DNA of 64,000 bases from Loxodes magnus (GCA_946699065.1 CAMPDV010000024.1:372001-436000), one strand, 5' to 3'; shown: positions 34,849 through 49,614, counted from the first letter of the stretch. Numbers and translations are program-made. The notes: generated from the sequence alone by a model not told the origin.

Positions 34849-35304
34849 ATGTAAATTAAGTTAAATAATTTCTTTATTAATTTATTGTAAAGCATAATAA
34901 ACCTTTAAGCATCAATAACTTTATTAATTAAATTATTACTTGCAGGTCTTAAAAATAGATTCCATAAAGCGTATAAAAATATACTTCTAGCGTTATCAAC
35001 TAACTTAGCTGTATTATCTTATTTTAAAGTTTAATTATACCTAGTTTTGTTATGATTCTGAAATTTATTCTAGTGGGTTGTAATAGCTTTAGTTATAATT
35101 ATACTTAATTATATAATTTAAATTTTGATATAATTTAAACTAATTTTAAAGCATAGCTTGTTTAATCTCTGAAAGGTTTTATAAGTTTTAATTTTAATTT
35201 TTTTGTATTACATTTTTTAATTTTTATTAAGCATATGAGAATATATACGAAGTATAGTAACAACTTGCATTTAGTTATTCTGTTTCTTAGTGTTTTTCAT
35301 GTGA
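34849..35304 (+). CDS. Gene F, copy 2
   Basis: ATG 34849 to TGA 35302-35304, 151 residues, same frame as copy 1. Confidence 0.5.
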
Positions 35305-35597
35305 TAAATTAATTTGACTAATGATTTTAACTTTCAACTAGATTCAATTTTAGTTTCTTAATTCATAAGACAAATAAGATTAAAAGTATAAAGTTCCTTT
35401 GGCTTTATTTCTTGCTAATTTATTGTTTAGTTTATCTTATATTTCCCTTATATTTAACATAAATATGAGATATATAATAATTCATTAATTTATTTAATTC
35501 TTTAGGTAGATTATCCATATTAAAAATCTTCGTTCAACTAACAAAAAATCCTAGCATAAAAGCTTAAAAACATTAAATAAATAAATCTAAAAGTTAA

Positions 35598-36946
35598 ATG
35601 ACTACTGCTTCTCTTTTTCTTTGCCCACTAACTTAATCTCTTTTAAGATTGATAAAAGAGTCTCTATACTAATGCTTATAGATAGGTTTGCATGATTAGA
35701 GGTAATTGATTTTGAAAAAGCAGACATAATATCTAAATTACATATTTGAATAATTGAATACATTTATCATTAATATCTTTATTAAGAGTATCTATATATA
35801 TTTATTTTATGGATATACTTACATTAATGCTAAAGATGCTATAACTTCTATCATTTTTATTATCTAAATAAATAGATTGCTAATATGTGATGCATCAACT
35901 TAAATTTGTTTAGTAGCTTAGTTATTTGGAAATAGAAATTGAGACTAATTACTTATGTTTTGCATGCTATTATTATTTTCTTTTTAACTTAAAGTAAAAT
36001 AAAGCCTTTAAATCTAAACTAGACTGATAAATAGCTTTGAGTTTGAAATTAGATTAGGTAAAGATGGAAATGAAGATAGTTAAAATAGATTATACAAGTT
36101 AAATATACTTTAAAGTAGGAAATTAAAGAGAATTGTGTATTACATCCTTAAACTAAATTATTACTTATAAATTTAGAAAATCAAAGTGAAGCTTAAACTA
36201 TTTAAAAGCTATACCTATTAAGTTAATTATTATAGCAATTCCTTTTCTTTTAAGGCTAGAATTTTAATCCCAAATTTTATATTTTAATGCTTTTGCATCT
36301 TTCTAAACCAAATTTAATGAAAACTCAATAATAAAAAAATAAAATTATAACTGATCAAAGTAATCATAAGCGAGCTCTGGATATCGTTACTTCCTAATAA
36401 TTGATACAGTTATTCTAAAATTTCTAAATGAATAGTTATAGACTAAACTATGAAATTCAGATTTATACAAAAGAAGAAAAGCAACATTTATATTATTAAG
36501 AACTTAAGGACTAGAAACTTATATTTAGAAGTATAATTAAAAATTATAATTATCAGAGGAATATCAAAAAGCAACCTAATGAAATTAAAAGTAGTATAAT
36601 GTAAGGATTATATTTAAAAGTAAGCTTACTTAGAGAAAATTATCACAATAATTAAAGCCTTAATAAAATGCTATATAAGTTAAACTGACTTTTATTTATA
36701 GCAACTAGCAAAACTTAATAAATTTTAGAATTATATTTAGAAAGAATTCAATTAATAATATTTAAATTACTCGCATATCTTAAAGTTGATAATGAAGTAC
36801 TGTAGAATATCTAAAATACTCTATTTTAGATACATTTAAATAGTAATAAAATTATTTTTTATAAAGATTCTAGTTTGCTAGTCTACAAATCAAATAAAAG
36901 CTTAAAGAAAAAAGAAATTATTATAAAGCATATATTTATTATTTGA
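35598..36946 (+). CDS. Gene D, copy 2
   Basis: ATG 35598 to TGA 36944-36946, with the same 20-nt intron (36079-36098). Nearly identical to copy 1. Confidence 0.55.
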
Positions 36947-36985
36947 TGTCTGCTTAATCTTTATAAGATAAATGTTTATATTTTT

Positions 36986-38129
36986 ATGATTAACTTTATT
37001 TCTACTATATTTAAATTGTACCAGCAATATATTTAAGTTTTCCTATAAATCTTCTCAATTTCTTTAAGCTTCGACCAGAGATTTTTCTGAGTGAAATTTC
37101 TTATTTTAAATATTTTAGCAGTTATCTAAAGAAGTATCTTATCCTTGCTAATAATCTATTTTGATAAGCTTTACAGCATAATTAAATGCCTTTTCTTACT
37201 ATTTTCATGCTTATTATCGTTGCCTCAAGGTTTTCTTCTTCTTTTTTAAATTAAATGATTTTATTTTAGTCTAATTTAAAAATTCAGCTGAATATCACAT
37301 TATAATTAAAACCACCATTAGAGACTTTGATGAAGCACTCGCATAGTAGAAATAAATAATATAAGTAAAGCAAAGCTTTGGTAAGGTTACTTTAAGTATT
37401 GGACTCACTATGCAAATGATTAAATGATATAACTAAAGAAAAATAAATAAGCACTATAAAAGAGCTTTATTAGATATAACTATTAGATTGATATTAACTT
37501 TTATTAAAGTTACAGTAAAATATTTGGGAAACTAAATAATTAAGTTTATCTTAAAGTTTTATACATTAGTTCTCATATATTTATTTTAGTAACTAGCTAC
37601 TATTATATCTTAATATAGAAGCTGCTTAATAAATTTTTGCTAATTTAACTTTAAATAATTATAGATTTTTATCTTAGAAGTTAATGCTATATGAGTTATT
37701 TAAAAAGCTTTTGCTTGTTTGGATGGAATAAGCATATATGTTATTTATTGGCATATTATAAATATGAGTTGCTATTAATGTTCTAGCATTATGTATCTCA
37801 CATTAAGTTAATTTGCTAAAAATAGTAAAATAAATAGCTATATTTCTGATCTTAGTTTTAGATAGCTCTGATTAGATTTAAAGACTAGAAATAAATCTAA
37901 AGAATTGTTATTTTGTAATGATAAATTATTGATTTCGTATTATTAGTTTTATTAATGATGTTTAGGTTAGTAATGAAAGGATACTAAAGCTATTAATTCT
38001 AAGATAAATTATTATTACTTTATTTCTCTTTAGATTTCATTCTTGTAATATAATAGCTTCAAATTCATTACTACCATTTATTACAGCTAAACCTAGTTCT
38101 GATAAATTACATTTCATCCCTTATTTCAT
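36986..38129 (-). CDS. Gene E, copy 2
   Basis: ATG 38129 on the minus strand; 36 bp upstream of the copy 2 kinase ATG at 38166. A few substitutions relative to copy 1, no frame change. Confidence 0.5.
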
Positions 38130-38165
38130 TATATTTATATTACACTTATTATCTCATTTTTATAA

Positions 38166-40148
38166 ATGGATAATAGCTAACAATTAGATTTAAGTTCTTT
38201 AAGGAAAATTGTTCAGTTAGGTCTTCTAAGAGAATATCAAGCTTAATAATTCTAAATTAGCAGCGAAAATTTGATTGCAGAAGGAGCAAGTGGGAAAGTT
38301 TATAAAAGTAAGCTTCATGGATAAGATATAGCTATTAAAATAGTAAAAGAGGAAAAGCGATAGGAATCTATAAATGGATTACTAATTTAATCTAAATTAA
38401 ATCATTAAAATGTCCTTTCTTTTTTGGGATACTGTGATATATTAGATGAGTTATGATTAATATTCCCTTTTTAAGATAATGGAACATTATAAAAATTTAA
38501 TGATAAGATAAAAGATAAGAGAGATGAAAATAAGAAAGAAAAACGAATACTTTAGATCCTAATAGATATTGCTAAAGGATTAGAATACATTCATTAAGAG
38601 GGAATTATTCATAATGATTTAAAGCCTTAAAATATATTAATTGACAAATACAAAAATACTAGAATTTCTGACTTTGATTTTTCTATAGAATAAGGATAAA
38701 CTAACTAAAAAATAGTAATTAATGATGAGTATACTGCTCCTGAAATATTAAATAATAATTAAATACCTAACAAAAAATCAGACATATATAGTTTCGGAAA
38801 AATAGCTCTTTTCTTATTTTCAGAAATTTATAAATACCAATTTATAAAAGAATGCTAATATGAAGATCCAAATTAAAGACCAACAGCTAATTAGTTACTT
38901 AAATCACTAGAATAAATTTACAATTAGAAATTTAAATAAATATAATAAGAATAAAAACCTTAAGCAATTAAAAAAGGAAGGGAAGAATTGGAAATCAACT
39001 TTTGATATAATATAGTAGCAGGATTTGGATTTTTATTTGTTTTGCTGAATAGTATTTCTTTAATTTGATATGTTGAAATGAATCCTAATTTTGATGGAGA
39101 AACAATGTTTAGATAAATAATAAAAGGATAAAATTAAGAAAAGGAATAGAATACAAGCTTTGTATTCTTTTAATATTACTGGAATAACACCTTTTTATAA
39201 ACTTTCCAGAGCACATATGAACTAAATATTTAAATTTATTGGAATACTGATTTTTATAAAAATACTTAAATACCAGAGTGATTAAGAATTTTACGAAACT
39301 AAAAAGAAAAACTTGAGCTACTAAAGTAAAATCCAAAACAGCTGAATGAAACTAAAGAAATAATAAGATAAAAATTGGAAAAATATAGAAGAAAATATTA
39401 AAATGAAGGCCTTTTTTATAAAGATTAAGAACAAGCTTATTCAAGAAAATAATTTATAGCATACTCTAGTTTTTGATAAAATTTAACAGGATTGAAGATT
39501 AACTTTCCTCAGACAAGATTAGAAAAGGAAATACTGGGTGATTGAGATAATATTTAGGGGATATGAGATGTTAGAGATTAAATAATAGGAAAACCAACAT
39601 ATAAAACAGTGAAGTTCCATAATGCTAGCGGATTTCCTTTTTTATCAGACTAATATATGTTAAATATGCATTAAAATAAATTAATATGACAGGACAGATT
39701 AGGTGAAGTTTGATCTGTAATAGGCGGACCTATTTTTAAATGATAAAAAAGTTACTTAGCCATTTAGTGAGGAATTTTCTTAGCAAACTATTGGCTAGAA
39801 AAGAATAAAGAAGTTATGGAATTTTATTTTGGCTTTAAAAGCAATTTGACTTATTATTTTGCTGAAGATTAATAAGTTTAAGATTCTTATAATTTGACTT
39901 AGTTTAATTAAATATAAGCTAATATAATAATTTAAAATATTAATAAATAGCAAAAGAATACTTTGATAGCTTTAAATTTATCAAATATATCATATCTAGT
40001 ATTATATAATAGAAAAGTAAAGCCTTTTTAAGATTAACTATATTCAATTTCATTTCCTTATTAATTAATTATCTTTAATTCTTTATTCTTCAAGGCATAA
40101 AGCATTCAAATCAACCATTATTTCTATTACTATTACTAAAGTTTCTGA
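38166..40148 (+). CDS. Gene K, copy 2: membrane kinase, variant
   Basis: ATG 38166 to TGA 40146-40148, 660 residues, one longer than copy 1. Two blocks differ while the rest is almost identical: residues about 160-172 (DKYKNTRISDFDF for HKQRNARISDFDY) and the juxtamembrane linker at about 262-275 (QKPQAIKKGREELE for YHQVRIVQKKEQ). Both changes stay in frame. HND and DFD motifs are retained. Confidence 0.8.
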
Positions 40149-40499
40149 ACTAAGAAAAACCTCAATCTAATTGAGAAATTGTTATATATAACTAAAGTGA
40201 TTTTTAGAAATAAAGGAAAATGAAAAATAATAAAAAAGCAATAAGAATTAAATTAAACTAAATTTAATTAAATCAACTAAAATTTATTACTATGCTATTA
40301 ATAGTACCATCCTAGCCTTTAGAGCTACTTTATTTATTTTTATTATCTAAATTATTAATCTTATCAAATTATTATAGAGTAGATATCCTCAAACTGAGAT
40401 CAACTTAAGATCTGGAACCACGAAGAACCAAAGCAGAATATTGTAAGAGACAAGAGAAGACAAGACTGAAGAAGTATCAAGAAATATTAACGATGTAAG

Positions 40500-40691
40500 A
40501 TGCCAGATACCAAGGTCTCTTAGAAAGCATTTGATTACTGCTCTGTTGAAGGCAAGATTATAAATGAATGCTAGCACTGTGGAAGATTTCAGCTAAATAA
40601 ATTTATAACTTTTAACATCTTTATTAAAGAGCTGCGTGCCATTAAAATGCTAAGTGTTCTCTAATCTTATTTATTTAAAGTTTAAAAATGA
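40500..40691 (+). CDS. Small IKELRA ORF, copy 2
   Basis: Same 63-residue frame ending in TGA 40689-40691 as copy 1. Confidence 0.35.
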
Positions 40692-41608
40692 ATTTATGGA
40701 TGGAAATTAATTTTCTACAACAAGGTCAATTAAGCATAGGAAACAAAGGATCACGTAAATAGGACAAAAAATCGAAAAAAAAATTAATTTCTCCAATCCA
40801 AGCAGAAAGTTTTACTGACACCTTAGACTCTGAAATAGTATGAGATATCCTCTGTTAAAGAGTTCTCAATTTTGAGCTCGGAATATAATAAAAATTAGCT
40901 ATAGAGGATGCTGAGTTATGACATGAGGTAGCTAACTTAAGTAAATTATTCAATCTCTTAGGATAATTGTATCAAGTTAAATACTTAAGATAAGCCAGAG
41001 TAATTAAGTTTGATTAGGAGATGTTCGATATTCGGGTGGAGCTCTAAATAGCTCAAAGAACAATTAAAAAACCGTGTAGCACAATCGAATGGCGAGGTAA
41101 ACTATAAGCTCTTTAAATGCATCTGATGATTTATCAACCAACTTAAACAATTTCGGATGCTATTTAACTTGAATAAGAGCACCCCTCCATTTCCCTGCTT
41201 TCCTTCACTAGAACCAAAACCTCCAGTCCAAGTTATGCTATTTCTGCAAAATTGATTGGGATCTCTATAAAATTTGCTGGAGATTCATACAAAAACAATG
41301 TACTGGGGGATTTTAGATATTAGTGAGCCAAATTAGAAAAAGCCAAGAAATAATAGGAGAAATAACGGTTTTACAACAAACAAAGGCTATTCTGCGATCG
41401 GGGCTGGAGAGATTTAGAAGGTTTCAGATTTATAGTTGGAAAGAAAAGATCCGAGAAAACACATTTATCTTCGATATTCATTTTAGGAGTGTTCTTAAAT
41501 CGATATTCAGACTTCAAGTATATCGTGCCAGAACAAAAACCGGAACATAATATCCGTCGAAAAGTATAAGCTTTTAAGCAAAAATTCTAACTTCATTTTA
41601 TATTATTA
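40688..41608 (+). pseudogene. Gag-like gene 1, copy 2
   Basis: Same frame switches and the same Asp in place of the knuckle His as copy 1. Confidence 0.45.
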
Positions 41609-42318
41609 AAATAAAAAATGGATGCAAGTCACGTTCAGTTAAATGTAGATAATCTGGTGTAACGTATGCTACATTGCGATTAATTTCACACTAGATGTAT
41701 CACAGGATAAGAGTGATCAAGCTCGAAAGAGGCAAACCTAAATTATCCGAGGATTCTCGCTAGCATATGAAATTTTGACTTATGGACCTGCTACCGATTA
41801 ATGACTAATTCTTATTTAGATCTTATTCAAGAAGACTGGAGCATTTGTATAAGAATTAATTTTCATATAAGTAACAAGAATTAAAATGGAGATATAGTAT
41901 ATCAGAATAGAAATTTTTGATAAATATCCTAAAATTAAATAAAAGATCCTATAGAAATGCAATTAATTAAAGAATAAATATTAATGACACCAAGATAATG
42001 ATAATTGAAAAGATGGTGGGAGCTGAGAATGACCTTCGTGACAACACTTTCTGGTTTTATGGCTAGGAACAAGTTCCTTTCCTGTCGCTGAGAAAGTCCA
42101 TGGTCAGAGCCATTTTCTGAATGGAGCACTGTCTTTGAGATTATCCGCTCTTGGTAGGGGCTTGAAGCCTGGCTGCTCATAACGATGGAGCTCCCTAGAA
42201 GCTGTGCCTGGAGCACAACAGGATATCCCCGTTATTTCATAAAAAGAGAGCGTCGGGTCGTGCAATCGGAAAGGAGTTTCCGGCCCAAAAACTTTTTTAG
42301 TTGAAATTAATTAATTAA
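41609..42318 (+). pseudogene. QEDW remnant, copy 2
   Basis: Identical arrangement to 18541-19250, including the frameshift before the QEDW motif. Confidence 0.45.
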
Positions 42319-42859
42319 TGACACCAAATTAATTCAAATAATAAAAGTTTTGCTTATAAGAAGTAAAGAGAATTTACTTATAGTTGTTTGAAATCAAACA
42401 GATATATAAAAATTGATGAATTGTTTTTAGTAAATTAAGCATAAATCTATACTAATTTAGATAAATTGGTTACTAAGAATTTAATTACTTGAAATTTAAA
42501 TTTTAAAGAAATTAGAAATCAAGGTATCTTACTAAATCCTAGTTAAAAAAAATAAAAATAAATAATGCCAACATACACATATTATGTTAGATTAAGTTTA
42601 GACAAATTTAACTTAAATTATAAGACTTTAAACTTGTTTTTTATATTTAACTTTAGGGAATTGATTTATTTTGCTTGAAGTTGAAATATGTTAGTGAAAT
42701 TTATTATTTAGTTATATAATTATTTTATTTTTTATTAGTTTCCTATTCAATAAAAAAATGTAAAATTTCAGAACAAATTTCTTCCCTGTTCTGAAAAAGT
42801 AACAATACGGAGTACTACAAATCTGTGAGGTAAAGAAAAAATTACTAAAGCAACCTACA

Positions 42860-43597
42860 ATGGAAGAACTTCGTCGGAGGAAAAACTACGGAAACAGTCG
42901 AAGTTTTCCATACACCAGGAGGATTTCAAGTTCAACCCTTCTGAAAGCTCATCAAGTGGTCTTAAATATCTAGGAAGAGGTTAAGATACTATATAAGGAT
43001 AACGAGAGGCGAGCTGAACTGATCTAGCATTGGCTGAAAACTTTATACCTCGAGATGACAAACCAAGAGAGAGAACTAGATGCCTTTGGAAATACTAACG
43101 AGAATAATTTAGCTAGACGAATCCCAAGTTAAGAAAATTCAAAAGTAAAGTTATCAGATTGAAAACACTATGCTGAGCTTGAATAACTCCTAAAGTAAGC
43201 AAAATTAACCTGCCTAAATGAAAATTTGTTGGCAAAACTGAAATAGAAAAAATCCCTTTAACAATGAAGAAAAAATAAAAACATAGATAGTAAAGAAAAT
43301 ATGCTAATACTGTAAGAGACAATGACATTTATGGAAGAATTGCTACGAGTTCAAAAAATCAAAAAGTAGTCTTGGAAAAAACAAAATTAATAGCAGATAA
43401 AAAAAGAATCAGATATGATGTAGGGAAAATGGAACAGTTTGGAGACTGAAAAAAAATCTAGAACTGTAAGAAATTTTGATGCATCAAAAGTAAAATATGA
43501 TAAGAGAAGGAGGTTTTGATGCACAAGATACTCGAGTTCTAGAGCTCATTAAAAACAAGGCTCCTCAAATTTTTAAACTTTTACTTAAGCATTAGTC
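42860..43597 (+). CDS. Gag-like gene 2, copy 2
   Basis: Keeps the complete CX2CX4HX4C knuckle but differs from copy 1 by several indels (CATCAAGTGG for CATCAAAGTGG; a longer A run near 43450), more than elsewhere in the unit. Confidence 0.45.
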
Positions 43598-43721
43598 TTA
43601 CAGACATTGCAAACATTTTTATTCATTCAACCAATATGTTTCCTATTAAAATAAATAATTTATAACTTAAGCTATATAAATCATTTTTCCTACATCTTAA
43701 GAGAATTTTTTTAAGGACTAA

Positions 43722-44286
43722 ATGTTTTCATTCAAAGTTGCATCGAAAAAATTATTTAAATCTAGAGTAGGAGATAAGATGGAAGAATTATATCCCTAAT
43801 TGGAATACTTAGATAGGAATTTAAGAGAAGAAAAAAACAGTGAAAGATTAATGAAACATTTTAAGGAGATGAGAGTTTCTAAAGACATATTTTCTACCTA
43901 TACGAAATATAGTAAAGGTATATTATATTATACTAGATATTATATCTAGTGGATATAATTTATTTGATTTTAATTAGGAAGGAGAAATCCTCTCACTATG
44001 ATTGAAAGAAACTCAGTAACTAGGAAGTATCCCGTGTAAAGATCTGAACAAGAATCTTGGCTGGAGCCAATTATATTAAGACCGAGGCATCAAGTAACAA
44101 TATACTGAACGATGCCTGAAATTAATGTTTCTTTAGGAAAGCACTCCGATACTGGCCCTATAGGAGAAAGAATTTTCAAAGGATGCTAGTACAGGGAAGA
44201 ATGTATCGTAATACACTTTTAAACTTTAAAAAACTTTAATTAAAGAGCTGCGCGCTATCGTAGTGCTAAACACTCTATAATCTTAG
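43722..44286 (+). CDS. IKELRA-type ORF, copy 2
   Basis: Same as 20653-21214 but with a 29-nt intron at 43949-43977. Confidence 0.45.
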
Positions 44287-44503
44287 TTTTTTTTGATGAA
44301 TTTTAATATTATTACTACAACTACTTCTGCTTATTCAATTAATTATTCCTTTTTGATAATTAAATATCTTCAAAAGCTTTAATTCTAAAATAAAATATTT
44401 TATCCCATTTAATTTAAAAATAGTTTCCTCTTTACCTACTAAGGCACTCTTATTTATAGGATTTGACATAACTTATGTTTTCTAAATTAATTCTTATTAA
44501 ACT

Positions 44504-45391
44504 ACTTTAGAAATAATAATAATAGATAAAATTGTTTAGAGGTCTTCTTGTATTTTCACCAATTTCCCTCTTTCCAACCAGAATAGTCTGGTGAATAAAA
44601 AGAAAAGTTTATTGTTTTATTTCTATTTTTTCTTGTCTTAAATCTTGTATTTCTCTTCTCTCTCCATCTTTCATCCTTCTACCTTGTTACTATTCTTTTG
44701 GCGCTTGTCTCTTTAATTTGATAAATAGATCCTCTCTCGGTAATATAAATTCTTTCTATCAGTCTCTTAGCTCTCTAATTAAATTCATTCTTGAATACAC
44801 AGAAATTTCTACACTATTTGTATTAATGTCCTTTTTTCTTTCAGTAATAGCACTTTCTACTCTTCATTGTAATCTGATAATTTTTTGCTCTTTTTCAATT
44901 TCCATTTGACAACCTTCCTAATTGTTTTAAAACTATTCTTAAATTTGATTTTGCCCCAATATCGCAATTGGTTCTGGCTATTATGCACTTTCAGTTTATT
45001 TAATTAATTATGATTATGATTATGAGTCTAATTTCATTTACTATATTTACTAAGAGCAGTCAGTTTGAATATTTCAATAGGCCTCCATTTCTCTTTCTTA
45101 TTTTATTAATCTATCTTCTACGTTTTCAAGATTCTCTATCAATATTTGATTTTACTCCTTAAGCTTTTTAACCTCATTAAGCAAATTTTTTACTAATTTT
45201 GTAAGTTATTCAATGCTATTTCGATCCTCACTAAGATTAATTTCTGAAAGATCTTAGTCAACTGGAGTTTCTTATTATTTTGGAGGTGTGGAAATTCTCT
45301 TCCTAAGTTTTGATTGTTTCTACTTTTTCTCTTCAGATTCTTATTAATTTTTACCTTTCTAATTTGATTTGGTAAAAAAGCCAGGCTTCAT
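44504..45391 (-). CDS. Gene I, copy 2
   Basis: ATG 45391, same coiled coil and knuckle-like motif as copy 1, with a few substitutions (for example Met for Val in the shadow frame at 44826). Confidence 0.45.
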
Positions 45392-45963
45392 TTTTTTATA
45401 ACTACTCTAGAAATTGAATTAATTTTTGACTATTTAAATTACTAAAAACTATTTCTATTAGAAATTTAGTGCTTTAGTTAAACTCTAAATTTTACATAAA
45501 ACTAAAAATAAAGGCTTTATAATAGTTTTTATATTAGCACTCAAAACTTAGTAGCAAGTAAATTTAAGTATAGTTAGTAAATATAAGTAGTGCAAATTAA
45601 AGAATCAAACTATATTCCTAAATTACTATTTTTCTGACTGTTCAATCTAAAAATTCTTACTAGTGTAATATAATTCTATAAACTTCTAGTTAAAAAACTA
45701 AAATTATATGCTGGTCTTGTGTTTTTAGCTATCAAATGATATAAACATTTTTATTAGTTTATTAGTTGTAGTAGGAGTAAATAAGGAGTATTAAAATGGA
45801 AACCATCTAGTAGAAAAGTTAGCTTTTTAGAGAGGTTGAAAAATTTTAAACTCTAAAATATTTGCTTAAAGCAAGAACAAATTAGGTGATCTTGACAGAA
45901 TCCTCACCGATATAATAGTATACTAAATTAAAGTGTTCGCATCTCCGGGGATTTTAAAACCCT

Positions 45964-46732
45964 TCAATACATACTTCCAGAGTGCGTTCCTCGAGGTTTA
46001 AAATAAAAGTTCGGGACTCCTAGTTTTTTTGGAGTTCTGGCACTCCCTTGAAAAAGCCTCCTTTTAAATATTCTTCCATTCTTGTCTACATAAATTCTTG
46101 ACAATTCTCTCCAAATCTCTTCACTGTTTCTTCTCAATTTATCCAAATATATCTTGCATCTCTTGTATGTGTGGAATCTTGATTTGAACAGGTAGCACAG
46201 CTTGATGATCCTTCTGGGAGGAGTTATTTCTATGGGTTTTATGAATTCTAGTTCCATTTTATTTTCAGCTAAGGTTTAAGGTTAAATTCTTTTTTCTCCC
46301 AAAAGTTTCACTTCGATTTCCTGTTTCATTAATCTTTCTTAATTGTTTTAACTTTTCTATAATAATTTTTGGTTTTCTTTCTTTAATATTTAAGCTTCTT
46401 CTTATAGGTTACGGATAGATTTCATAAGTTATTCTATTATTAGCTATTTATCATTTTTCTATTTCTACATTATTTTTTAATTACCACTTTTCATGTAGTT
46501 GCTTGATCGTGGCTATGGGAGTAAATAGTCTCGCTTGCTTTAGCTAGTTTCTGTTAATTTAATTTCTTATTCAATTTAAGATTATCTTTATTTTTCTAAA
46601 TTTGGGGGTTAAAGAGCCTAAGAAAATTATTATGTTATTAAAGAAGACTTGGTAGAAGAAGAATTAGAAGCCTCTGGTTTTTTTCCTTTTTCAATGGAGC
46701 TGGAAAAAACCCTTCTTGAGACCTTCTGCCAT
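45964..46732 (-). CDS. Gene H, copy at the unit 2/3 junction
   Basis: Stop at 45964-45966; possible ATG 46732. One fewer A than copy 2 in the N-terminal A run, again shifting the extreme N-terminal frame. Two amino-acid changes in the last 100 residues relative to 22890-23659. Confidence 0.55.
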
Positions 46733-46780
46733 TTTTAATAATCCTCACCAATATAGAATCAAGATCTGAGTATTTAAAAA

Positions 46781-49614
46781 ACTTAATTTCAATCCAAGGA
46801 AAATCTTACTTATAGTTAGAATTTTAGTACATTGAATAAGCTTAAACAGCAAACAATTTAAGGCTTATTAAGAAAAGGGAAACTTAGAAATACAAAAATT
46901 GAAATAACTAGAAAGTAATTTAACTGAATGGCTTAAGTAATTTAATTAAAGGCTTAGTTCTAAAATTTAGTAATATTAAGAAGCATCTAGAGTTAAAAGC
47001 AATAAAAACTAGTTTAAACAGAATAACGAAAGGAGGCTGAAAGAAAATTTCTGTTTAGCCATAAAAATGAATTCACTTCTTTTAGGAGAAATCATAAACT
47101 TTACATTTGTTTAATGACGATAATAAAAGAAATGGTAATATGGAAATATAATAAAGTTTCCCATAAGTTATGGAAGTTTATACTTTAATAATCTCTCTAT
47201 TTAGCTGATGGAATTTATCTTTATTCTTGTTAAATACAATTTGTCTATTAATCTGTATGGAACTTTTATTAATTAAGAGATATGAAAGTTGGAAAGAAGT
47301 TCCTAGATTCACTGCAGTAAAAGGAAAGCTTCTTATTATTAGCTGTGCTAATTAACTTTCCTATTTTCAAACAGTAGAAAGTTTGGAATTAATGAGAGAA
47401 AAATTAAAATTTCTCACTTACTTAGCTATATCTATATTAAATCTAATTCATACTTTGATAAATAAGAAGCAAATGTTTGATTGGTCGGAGGATAAACCTC
47501 ACTAGGGAAAAATTAAAATTAGGAATTGAAATTTAATATCCAAGAAACCTCCTTGTTGTATGTAATTTTCTACTTCCTTAAAATCTTAGTTTATCTGCAT
47601 CAGCAATAGACAATAATAGTTATTGGAAGATATCTAGAAAGCAAATAATAATAAAAGAGATGCAAAAGAGTAAGAAGCAACTGAAAAATTCAGAATATCA
47701 GAAACATATAGAAGTATATAATAACTTAGAAGGATAGGATATAGATAATAAGTCTGATTGAACACAATAAAATATTTAAAAATTAGTTTTTTAGTGATGA
47801 AAAATTAGTACTTAAGCTTATAGAGTGAAATTATAAAGGCAATAGAGAAACAATGAACAGTAGCTTTATATATATTTTAGGTTTATATTATTTAAAAATT
47901 AATTTTGCCCTTCTTAAGTCTTTTAATTTTAGTAACTAGGAAAAGTAAACAATCAACTGAAATTTTATATAGATCATTACTAGAAAAAGTTAATAAGTAA
48001 TTTGATCAAAATAATATGAAGTACAGTGATGCTAAACTCTTGTAATGGATTTCTAAAAATAAAGAAAATTAGGATAAATTTCAGGTTTTATAAGATAAAT
48101 TAAAGTATATCTTTTAATTTAAATTAATTAAATATTGGAGATAATTGTTTAGTTAAAATTAAAGAGCTCCATATAAGTATTTCAAGAATTATATCTACTT
48201 GCAGAAAAGGGAAATAGAAGAATTTAGGTTAATTAGAGTCATTTTTTACCCTTAATATGAATTAGAAGAAAGAAAAAAATAAATTTCAAGCTGAATTTAA
48301 TAAATGAGAGCTTTATTAGTCTAGCAATGGAGCTTAAAGCACGTTTTATTATTCTCAGAATAAGATTTGAAGTTAAAAAAATGCTAAGGAGTTTTAATCT
48401 AACAGCTTTTTTCTAAGTCTCTATTATAGTTGAGAAAAAGACATCAATCAAAACTTTTCTTTTCGTGTTTATTAAAAAATTAAAATTATCTTAAGCGAAA
48501 CTCTTTAAGCAATCTCTTTAAACGTAAAGGAAATAGATTGAAAGTATATAAAGAATGATATAAAGGTTGAAGAAGAGATTAACCATCATAAGCATATTGA
48601 AGAAAGTTGCAAAGATTGATATATGAATATAAAGATAAGCCTATTTCATAATTTTGTTATACTTTAATCGTATAAGAAAAAAGCTATAATTATATAAAGA
48701 TTATATAGAAGTATGCATGAATGCCTTAGCAATTTTGAGAAAAATAAGTAGAATGAATACATAAAATGTTTAATACCTTATGTATTTGAAAGGAAATATA
48801 ATGAAATAAGTAGTTGCTTAACATTATATACATATATTATAAAACTAAAATAAAAAAAGCTAAAGGTAACTTTCAATTCCCTTGAATTTATATCTATTTA
48901 ATGTAAGGCAAATCAACTAATATAAACCTATAGAACTTAAATATAATTAAATATATAGCTTACTTATTTTAACTTGAACACAATTTAAACTCACTGATTT
49001 TTATTAGGATAATAATAGAATAATTATCAAACTAGGAATTTAAAAAAAAGGTATATAAGAAACCTACAAACTTGCAAATCCTCTAGCTGAAAATAGATAA
49101 ATAGTATTTAAACTTTCAGTTTAGGTATTATAAGTAAGAACTTAGTTCACTAAGAAGCACAATAGGCATATCTGCAATTAGATTTTATTATGGAGGTATC
49201 ATTTAATCCAATTATGAATTAATAAGGAAAATTTATATAAGTTACTAAAGAACTTGCAATAATGTAAATATATAAATAGGAGGAGAAATATATTTATGGA
49301 GATAGCAAATGCATAGCAAGGGAAAAGATTAATCTAATAACTATTATAGTGATATTTTTCCATTAGTTTGGCTTTTAATATTCGAACTTTTGCTCTGTAA
49401 ACATAATTTAATTCAACATCTAGAGATTTTAAGATTTTTCGAAAGATGATTTATACAAGATTATCAACTCGATACATGGAAAGAACATTGGAGAGTAAAA
49501 TTGATTCTAGCAAACAAGCTTTATACCTTACAAAGGTAACTTTTTCAAATAAAAGTCTTAATTTCAAATGTTTACAGTATCATATATAAGCTATTCATTT
49601 TTCAAGTTAAATGA
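46781..49614 (+). CDS. Gene G, copy 3
   Basis: Same structure as copies 1 and 2; TGA 49612-49614. Two differences swap TAA and CAA codons (near 47580 and 49603), silent only if UAA is Gln and the assigned frame is right. Confidence 0.5.

Larger units (their letters stand above)
23068..46141. repeat. Tandem 23-kb unit, copy 2
   Basis: Second complete unit, same gene order as copy 1. Offsets from copy 1 drift between +23065 and +23074 because of small indels. It carries the same inverted segment in gene B as copy 1, so the inversion predates this duplication. Notable private changes are a one-base deletion in the 3' part of gene B, an in-frame block change in the kinase, and several indels in the zinc-knuckle cluster. 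Confidence 0.97.
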
